Below, in pieces: positions 60,060 to 64,000 of a stretch of 64,000 nucleotides of DNA. Origin of the DNA: Macrostomum hystrix (taxonomy: Eukaryota; Platyhelminthes; Macrostomidae); the NCBI GenBank assembly GCA_950097015.1, contig CATNEN010000001.1:12174001-12238000 (forward strand), written 5' to 3'. The notes under the pieces were generated by a model. It was not told where the DNA came from, did not search any database, and was given only the letters and a program-made list of their open reading frames with translations. How positions within the stretch are numbered: position 1 is the stretch's first letter; the number at the start of each line of letters is the position of its first letter. The translations under genes were made by a program, and so were the position numbers.

Positions 60060-63000
60060 GGCTGTAGCAGCATTTGCAGCAGCAGAACCAGCAGCAGTAG
60101 CAGCATTTGCAGCAGCAGAACCAGCAGCAGTAGCAGCATTTGCAGCAGCAGAAGCAGCAGCAGCAGCAGCAGCGGCTGTAGCAGCATTTGCAGCAGCAGA
60201 AGCAGCGGCTGTAGCAGCATTTGCAGCAGCAGAAGCAGCAGCAGTAGCAGCAGCAGCAGCAGTAGCAGAAGCAGCAGCAGTAGCAGCAGCAGCAGCAGTA
60301 GCAGCAGCAGCAGCAACAGCGGCTATAGTAGCGTTTGCAGCAGCAGAAGTAGCAGCAGCAAAAGCGATGGAATCGGTCGATTCTGGCTTCGCCTATAGAC
60401 AATTTAATAGGAAGTCCATCCTAAGCTATCTCATCTTATCACCCGACACGGTGAAAGGACAGAATTTTTGCAGATAAATATACTGCTAATACTAATGCCA
60501 CCCCATTTTTGGTTGCTGGCGTCACCAATATATACAAATTCTTTCTTATCGCTATTTTGTGTGTTTGTTCGTTTGTGGGTGAGCGGAATGGAATCTAAAA
60601 TGCCGATAAGAATACGAAGGCTCTGGGGATCAGATAGGGACCATAAATGCACATATAGATTTAGTTGGGATCAGAGAGTACGGTAGTTTAGGCATTGTGG
60701 CTATATTCCTATACTGGTGCAGTTGAGCTTTTATAGCTTTGACAGCGATTCGCGATTGATGCGTGATATGTCTCAGTTTCTTGCAGTATTTTAAACTCTA
60801 AGTTAAGGAAAATGTGACTCTGGAAATCTGAATTGCGTTTAGAGTGTGTAAGGGTTGGAAGTGACTGCAAGGAGAAATGTCAGACGACAATGGGAGAGAG
60901 GGGAGAAATGGGAGAGAGGGGCGGGTAAGTTCTAGATAGAGGGGAGAATGAGAGTTGCACCAAGCCAATTCGATAGTATCCTAGTTGGCCAAGCCACCAC
61001 TTTTCACACTTCGCAGAACGACGAGCCGCGCCAGCACGATGGCATCACGGCGCCGAGCATGAACATCCGGCAAGCCTGGCAGATGGGATTCCGCGGCCAG
61101 AATGTCGTCGTCTGCGTCCTGGACGATGGCATCGAGAAGCAACACCCGGACCTGCGGCAAAACTATGTGAGTAGTTAAGCCTGCACCTTCATCTTTAAAA
61201 TTAATAAAAATAATTGCAGGAGGCTTGCAGGCAATGGCACATCATTTAGTGACCATTGACAGTTGGAGGCAATTCTGCCCATTTCGCTGACACACACGCA
61301 CACAGATACTGTACACAGGCACACACTCACACAGGTTTATACATCTGCCCTGACTTCCTCATCGTCAGGCAGTGTAAACTTTCACTTTGCCTAGGAGATA
61401 AGCCCGTCAAGGACGCAAATTGCATGACAAGCCCCAAAACATCTCCGCGGCTGCGCCCTAAATAAATGCGGCCTCGCCGCGGAATCGAGCTCAGGGACCT
61501 TGGTGCGAGAGGCAAACCCGTTAAACGCTCTGCCACTCAGGTCTTATCGTTATACTTAAATTTTAATTACCCTTTAATTTTAATTACCCCTGCTGATGCT
61601 GGCACACATTTATTAGCTTTTATTTATCAGTAGAAAAAAATATTTAGAACTTCGGACCTCTTATTTTACAATCCACTGATTTCCCTTGTTCCATGCACTT
61701 AAAAAAATATTTTTCCCACAATTCTCAAAGAAATAACGTCTGTGGATAATCTGAAAAAGACAAGTTGACATTCGTCAGAGTGGTAGACCATTTCTTTAAT
61801 TACTTCTAAAAGCAAAGTTAGTTTTTGTTCAAATTATTGAAAGTGCTTTTCTGTCTGCCAGTTGACAAAAGAAAACAAAATAAAAGACGTTTTTTCAGAA
61901 GTCTTTTTCAGCTCCATTGCGCAGAGATTTAAAGTGCAGTCAGCTGACTTTCGCTGATGTTTAGTTTTTGTATAAGGAAAGACTTTTGTGTGAAGCTTTT
62001 TGCTTTTCAGAAATAAATCACCGTCTGAAATTAAACAAGAGCCGTTATGTTTTGTTATAATTTTCCATTGCATAATAACTTATTATGTAGCTATAGCTAT
62101 AAAGCTATAACTTTCCATTTGTGCCCAAGATGTTCCAAGATCCCATCCGATTCAAGCTTATCCACCTCCCGGCGCACCCGAGTTTGGGAATATTCAGTCA
62201 AACAGCCGGTCTGAGATCGAATCAGCAATAAACTTGGAAGCGAGCCCCCCCAACAACTCGCCACTTGAGAGGCGAACTCTGATTAGCCTCTCAAAAATCC
62301 TCCCCACTTCATTCAGCGGGGTCGCCTCCGGGGATTTTCTGATCTCAAATTTTTTTTGTTGGCAGATTCTTCAAAGCCGTGACGTCATCATAGGATTAGG
62401 CCCAAACTCTCCAGGATCAACACTTCAAACCTCATAACTGGTCTCTCTCACAGATTCATCCGGCATATTTTCCTTCTATATTCTATACTAAGAAAAGAAA
62501 TCGATACAGTTTAGGCTAGGGGTCATTGGTTGCGTGCCAAATCACAATGACTCAGAGATTTGACGGAGCAGTGGAGTGAACCCGATAGACGGACTCAGAC
62601 TCAGAGACTATGTTTTTGGCTGCCCCGCTTGGTCGAGCATGAAATCAAGGTTTTTTAGGATTAACAGCCGAAGCATAAAAGGCTGGCAATGGGATCTGCA
62701 TAGGCATATTGTTGTGCATTAATTCATGTTAAAATTCAATACAATCGAATAACATAGTAAGACCGAACACACTATAAAATATAATATATATTATAACGGA
62801 AGGACAGGATCTGTAAAAATATGAAATCAAGCCAAAGCAACATTATTTCCTTTACCGTTCAGGACCAAAAAGCGTCATTCGATGCCAATAGCAACGACGA
62901 CGATCCGTCAGCCAGGCCAACCAAGAATGACGAAAACAAGTGAGGAACTTGCTACTCAATAGAGTAGTGTCTTGTGCCTTTTAAATCTATTTTTATCGAA

Positions 63001-63158
63001 TTACAAATATATATTTTATGCAAATTTCGCAACATTTCGGCTTCAATCCTTCTCTCTTGCTTTTGCCAGGCACGGCACTCGTTGCGCTGGTCAAATAGCC
63101 GCGTTAGGCAATAACCGGCACTGCATCCCGGGAATCGCTTACGAGGCCAGGATTGGCG
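36203..63158 (+). CDS. Furin/PC5-like proprotein convertase, 5' part (7 coding exons), continues past the window
   Basis: Subtilisin-like Ca-dependent protease of the secretory pathway that cleaves precursors after paired basic residues. Exons 36203-36406, 44927-45025, 53870-53959, 54854-54967, 61017-61166, 62863-62939 and 63070-63158 give 274 codons plus one base, in frame. Seen in order: signal peptide, propeptide with the WAVQIAGG and ARKHGF motifs, secondary basic site (HRRLARRS), primary autocleavage site RRVKR (112-116), catalytic-domain start, catalytic Asp205 in [13 protein letters not shown], catalytic His246 in HGTRCAG. The oxyanion Asn, Ser and P-domain exons must lie to the right. 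The sequence resembles furin and PC5/PACE4 more than PC1 or PC2 ([25 protein letters not shown]); exact subfamily is unsettled. About half of the gene span is tandem repeat. Confidence 0.93.
36550..38097. repeat. 30-bp minisatellite, convertase intron 1
   Basis: About 51 copies of a 30-base unit with core CTCTCTGACTGAAACTAGAA. Variants (ACT/GCT/TCT, GCC, GAC, AGAAGTC) recur every 450 bases (15 units), giving a higher-order repeat. Confidence 0.97.
38098..38829. other. Unique intron 1 sequence
   Basis: Non-repetitive intronic sequence. A short motif AACCCCCTTGGGGGCACCTA near 38225 resembles one at about 54992. No gene recognised. Confidence 0.4.
38830..39570. repeat. Polypyrimidine minisatellite, convertase intron 1
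   Basis: Irregular 16-20-base units of TCTCACCCCTTCTCTCTTTC type over about 740 bases, pyrimidine on the sense strand of the gene. Ser/Pro/His-rich frames are artefacts. Confidence 0.93.
39571..40749. other. Unique intron 1 sequence
   Basis: AT-rich, no array, no recognised exon or mobile element. Confidence 0.45.
40750..41128. repeat. 23-bp minisatellite, convertase intron 1
   Basis: About 16 copies of a 23-base unit with core TGGCATTGCTGATGGTCTAG; TACTGG/TATTGG variants. Confidence 0.96.
41129..42064. other. Unique intron 1 sequence
   Basis: Holds open frames of 109 codons (41128-41457) and 105 codons (41470-41787), neither with recognisable domains or splice signals in a consistent frame. 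I do not call them genes. Confidence 0.4.
42065..42368. repeat. 24-bp polypurine minisatellite, convertase intron 1
   Basis: About 12 copies of a GA-rich 24-base unit with core GGGAGGGAGAGAGGGGAGAT, purine on the plus strand. Confidence 0.95.
42369..42999. other. Unique intron 1 sequence
   Basis: No exon or element recognised; contains a short GCAGCAGCAGCAGC run near 42659. Confidence 0.4.
43000..44470. repeat. 35-bp minisatellite, convertase intron 1
   Basis: About 42 copies of a 35-base unit with core ATACTGAGGGATCAGGCAGC. GAAACT/GAATCT variants and a rare ACTAAGGG (43373, 43583; 210 apart) show nested block duplications. It ends about 460 bases before exon 2. Confidence 0.97.
44927..45025 (+). 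CDS. Convertase exon 2: propeptide with internal basic site
   Basis: 33 codons between TTGTTGCAG and GTGAGT, phase 0. The segment [15 protein letters not shown] aligns with the region of furin that holds the pH-sensing His and the secondary cleavage site. Here His78 is followed by RRLARR (79-84), so delayed second cleavage is plausible. Confidence 0.88.
45078..45488. repeat. CTCTCCCTT polypyrimidine array, convertase intron 2
   Basis: About 410 bases of 10-12-base units of CTCTCTCCCTTC type starting about 50 bases after the exon 2 donor. Confidence 0.93.
45489..46165. other. Intron 2 sequence with a SINE fragment
   Basis: Unique sequence except the family-1 SINE remnant at 45812-45952. Confidence 0.45.
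45812..45952 (-). mobile_element. SINE family 1, copy 3, decayed
   Basis: Keeps GTTCAGTCCATGGACTG, a shortened body, and the B-box region (GGTTCGATTCC with a one-base change) followed by GACTCATGGCTTGGAGGTCG on the minus strand. The end of the head is lost. Confidence 0.72.
46166..46282. repeat. TG dinucleotide microsatellite
   Basis: About 115 bases of TG with periodic GAG interruptions, in convertase intron 2. Confidence 0.96.
46757..47480. repeat. CT-rich minisatellite, convertase intron 2
   Basis: Units of CTCTCCCCTCCGCTACT and TCCTCTACTCTCCCC type, pyrimidine on the plus strand. A longer block around 46800-46880 is repeated at about 46915-46995, and a block with CTCTCGACTCC recurs several times. 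Confidence 0.94.
47481..47937. other. Unique intron 2 sequence
   Basis: No exon, gene or element recognised. Confidence 0.45.
47938..48068. repeat. 12-bp minisatellite, convertase intron 2
   Basis: About ten copies of TGAGATTCTCTA with one-base length variants. Confidence 0.92.
48335..52510. repeat. 4.2-kb array of an 18-bp unit, convertase intron 2
   Basis: About 230 copies of TCTCTGTCACTCTGTAAT, with CAGTC/CACTC, AACTC/AATTC and short (CTCGTC, ACTCTGTC) variants, the largest array in the window. The marker CTCTTTGTC clusters near 50381-50455 and again near 52398-52470, about 2.0 kb apart in the same context, so large block duplications occurred. Antisense frames up to 287 codons (ENYRVT, DRELQS periods) are artefacts. 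Confidence 0.98.
52511..52934. other. Unique spacer between two inversely related arrays
   Basis: About 420 bases of unique sequence separating the 18-bp array from the 36-bp array, whose unit is its reverse complement in part. Confidence 0.6.
52935..53445. repeat. 36-bp minisatellite, convertase intron 2
   Basis: About 13 copies of a 36-base unit with core AGTTACAGAGTGACAGGAAG. The reverse complement of its GTTACAGAGTGACAG half is the 18-bp unit of the previous array. Confidence 0.96.
53870..53959 (+). CDS. Convertase exon 3: primary autocleavage site
   Basis: 30 codons, acceptor CGCTCAG, donor GTAAGT, phase 0. [13 protein letters not shown] ends the propeptide (RRVKR, residues 112-116) and [15 protein letters not shown] starts the mature enzyme. 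The reading frame continues open through the following intron. Confidence 0.93.
53975..54818. repeat. 21-bp minisatellite filling convertase intron 3
   Basis: About 40 copies of a 21-base unit with core CACTGAATGATCCACCCTGC. It starts about 15 bases after the donor and stops about 35 bases before the acceptor of an 894-bp intron. In the frame of exon 3 every unit reads as a heptapeptide (TLNDPPx); the other two sense frames have a TGA in every unit. Confidence 0.97.
54854..54967 (+). CDS. Convertase exon 4: start of catalytic domain
   Basis: 38 codons, phase 0, acceptor CCAATCAG and donor GTGAGT. It ends [14 protein letters not shown], matching the NDPxWxxQWYL segment at the start of convertase catalytic domains. 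The Arg/Gln-rich stretch before it ([12 protein letters not shown]) has no counterpart I recall and adds possible basic cleavage points. Confidence 0.85.
55105..55280. repeat. 25-bp minisatellite, convertase intron 4
   Basis: About seven copies with core AGCAGCAGAGAACCAATGTT followed by CCC(T/C)C, with variable C-run length. Confidence 0.9.
55440..55680. repeat. Degenerate repeats of TTTAGAAAACTGTTAGACACA type
   Basis: About ten imperfect units around TAGACACATTTAGAAAACTG, much more diverged than the other arrays. Confidence 0.7.
55790..55930 (+). mobile_element. Possible 3' end of an RTE-type non-LTR element or derived SINE
   Basis: Contains GAGAATCGGTTGAGCCGTTC followed by GGGAGAAAATCAGTTACAAG and then a TTTTTTGTATATTAGA end. 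The AATCGGTxxAGCCGTTC motif just before a short 3' end is a familiar signature of RTE-clade elements in invertebrates. No coding part is seen. Confidence 0.45.
56000..57027. repeat. Left arm of a diverged direct repeat around the 57-kb array
   Basis: Decayed units related to the 21-bp array (GGATAAGTCATGCTACCCC) occur at 56030-56110. After them comes unique AT-rich sequence whose order (CTCATTCTTTCTC, GATATCTAATG, AATAACGCxxxxAGCT, TGTACCCAAAAA) is repeated at 57.65-58.25 kb. Likely an old duplication or a mobile element containing the array. Confidence 0.5.
57028..57600. repeat. 21-bp minisatellite, convertase intron 4
   Basis: About 27 near-identical copies of a 21-base unit with core CTAGATAATCCATGCTTCCC; variants TCC/TTC and a GTTCATGCTCCCCC block repeated at about 57385 and 57575. 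The minus-strand frame (MDYLGGS period) is an artefact. Confidence 0.96.
57601..58359. repeat. Right arm of the diverged direct repeat
   Basis: Mirrors the order of the left arm, ending with decayed array-like units (CGATAAATTATGCTTCCCC) at 58022-58080 and then GAAATCTCATTCTTTCTC. See the left arm entry. Confidence 0.45.
58360..59178. repeat. 15-bp minisatellite, convertase intron 4
   Basis: About 54 copies of TACCTGTCCTCTATC, very homogeneous, with scattered single-base variants (TAACT, TTCTC, ATATA). Confidence 0.97.
59179..59669. other. Unique intron 4 sequence
   Basis: No exon or element recognised. Confidence 0.45.
59670..60365. repeat. 0.7-kb imperfect CAG trinucleotide tract, convertase intron 4
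   Basis: CAG units interrupted by AAG, TAG, ACA and a recurring AGCGGCTGTAGCAGCATTTG block (seven or more times). Poly-Ser, poly-Leu and Cys frames on both strands are artefacts. CAG/CTG tracts of this length form hairpins and are length-unstable in other animals. Confidence 0.95.
60366..61016. other. Unique intron 4 sequence
   Basis: Non-repetitive intronic sequence leading to the TTCGCAG acceptor of exon 5. A short GAGAGGGGAGAAATGGGA repeat occurs near 60890-60920. Confidence 0.45.
61017..61166 (+). CDS. Convertase exon 5: catalytic Asp
   Basis: 50 codons, phase 0. [14 protein letters not shown] is the conserved helix and [17 protein letters not shown] carries catalytic Asp205 with the adjacent Asp206. 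Acceptor TTCGCAG, donor GTGAGT. Confidence 0.95.
61205..61555 (-). mobile_element. tRNA-derived SINE, family 2, copy 3, convertase intron 5
   Basis: Near-complete minus-strand copy about 40 bases after the exon 5 donor. The head is GAGTGGCAGAGCGTTTAACG with CTGAGCTCGATTCCGCGGCG (B box), the body carries the GACGATGAGGAAGTCAGG hairpin, and the tail is GCAATTATTTTTATT. Confidence 0.83.
61556..62862. other. Remainder of convertase intron 5
   Basis: Unique AT-rich sequence with no array, the only long convertase intron without a minisatellite. No gene recognised. Confidence 0.5.
62863..62939 (+). CDS. Convertase exon 6: Ca-binding/acidic loop
   Basis: 25 codons plus 2 bases, phase 2 out (AACAA|GTGAGG). 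[20 protein letters not shown] aligns with the ASFDVNDQDPDPxPR segment of furin; the usual Pro-Arg-Tyr is altered to ARP. Confidence 0.9.
63070..63158 (+). CDS. Convertase exon 7: catalytic His
   Basis: [15 protein letters not shown] carries catalytic His246, and [13 protein letters not shown] follows. Phase 1 at the donor GTGAGA. The usual CxVGVAYN is here CIPGIAYE: the Asn after Tyr is changed to Glu, an unusual substitution near the active site. Confidence 0.93.
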
Positions 63159-63186
63159 GTGAGAGACGGCCGGTGCGCTGACCACA

Positions 63187-63421
63187 GGACACAATGACCT
63201 CTGCGAAACACAATGACCTCTGCGAAACACAATGACCTCTGCGAAACACAATGACCTCTGCGAAACACAATGACCTCTGCGAAACACAATGACCTCTGCG
63301 AAACACAATGACCTCTGCGAAACACAATGACCTCTGCGAAACACAATGACCTCTGCGAAACACAATGACCTCTGCGAAACACAATGACCTCTGCGAAACA
63401 CAATGACCTCTGCGAAACACA
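63187..63421. repeat. 19-bp minisatellite, convertase intron 7
   Basis: About 12 virtually identical copies of ACAATGACCTCTGCGAAAC beginning about 25 bases after the exon 7 donor, so probably young. Confidence 0.97.
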
Positions 63422-64000
63422 ACATGACCCAACCTTCATAGACACAACATGAACAAACCTTCAAAGACACAACAGGACCTATCCCTCATAGACACAACAT
63501 GACCCAACCTTCAAAGACACAACAGGACCCAACCTTCAAAGACACAACAGGACCTATCCCTCATAGACACAACATGACCCAACCTTCAAAGACACAACAG
63601 GACCTATCCCTCAAAGACACAACATGACCCAACCTTCAAAGACACAACAGGACCTATCCCTCCCTCATAGACACAACATGACCCAACCTTCAAAGACACA
63701 ACAGGACCCAACCTTCAAAGACACAACAGGACCTATCCCTCATAGACACAACATGACCCAACCTTCAAAGACACAACAGGACCTATCCCTCAAAGACACA
63801 ACATGACCCAACCTTCAAAGACACAACAGGACCTATCCCTCATAGACACAACATGACCCAACCTTCAAAGACACAACAGGACCTATCCCTCATAGACACA
63901 ACATGACCCAACCTTCAAAGACACAACAGGACCTATCCCTCATAGACACAACATGACCCAACCTTCAAAGACACAACATGACCCAACCCTCAAAGACTAT
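63422..64000. repeat. 25-bp minisatellite, convertase intron 7
   Basis: Two alternating 25-base units, GACACAACATGACCCAACCT plus TCAAA, and GACACAACAGGACCTATCCC plus TCATA, in dimer and trimer blocks to the right edge. It directly abuts the 19-bp array. Confidence 0.95.

Noticed and set aside
57601..60365. Telomeric or centromeric satellite block
   Set aside because: The arrays have many unrelated units, no telomere hexamer is present, and they lie between exons of a coherent gene.
59597..60402. Poly-Leu, poly-Ser and Cys-rich ORFs on both strands
   Set aside because: All come from the CAG trinucleotide tract in convertase intron 4.

Overview
This is nuclear DNA of an invertebrate animal. 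The genes are split by GT-AG introns, tRNA-derived SINEs are present, and the encoded proteins (EMI/EGF/FN3-like secreted protein, rhodopsin-type GPCR, furin-type proprotein convertase) are metazoan. A lophotrochozoan such as a flatworm would fit, but the sequence alone does not prove the phylum. There are no bacterial or viral genes and no CRISPR.

Layout. (1) 1-251, minus strand: the first two exons of a gene (B) that continues past the left edge. (2) 1879-19058, minus strand: a complete 36-exon gene (A) for a secreted protein of about 3405 aa. Its order is signal peptide, acidic segment, EMI domain, three EGF-like Cys-rich modules, then a long series of FN3-like modules and a stop with no membrane anchor. 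Reading phase is kept through all 35 introns. The N-terminus of B aligns with that of A, so these are tandem paralogues. (3) 19059-30193: mostly intergenic, with four minisatellites and several SINE copies. (4) 30194-31543, plus strand: a 449-aa orphan-type GPCR with its coding sequence in one exon. (5) 31544-36202: intergenic, with three tandem arrays including about 0.8 kb of GATA. (6) 36203 to the right edge, plus strand: the first seven coding exons of a furin/PC5-like proprotein convertase. They cover signal peptide, propeptide, the RRVKR autocleavage site and the catalytic Asp and His; the Ser-containing part lies outside the window.

The most unusual property is the tandem-repeat load. 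About 28 separate arrays with different units (3 to 37 bp) occupy roughly 20 kb of 64 kb and about half of the convertase gene. Several begin within tens of bases of a 5' splice site, some nearly fill an otherwise minimal intron, and several carry nested higher-order duplications. Most long ORFs in this window are by-products of arrays whose unit length is a multiple of three.

Nothing in the sequence links the three genes functionally, beyond both A and the convertase entering the secretory pathway. All splice models are manual and need transcript support.
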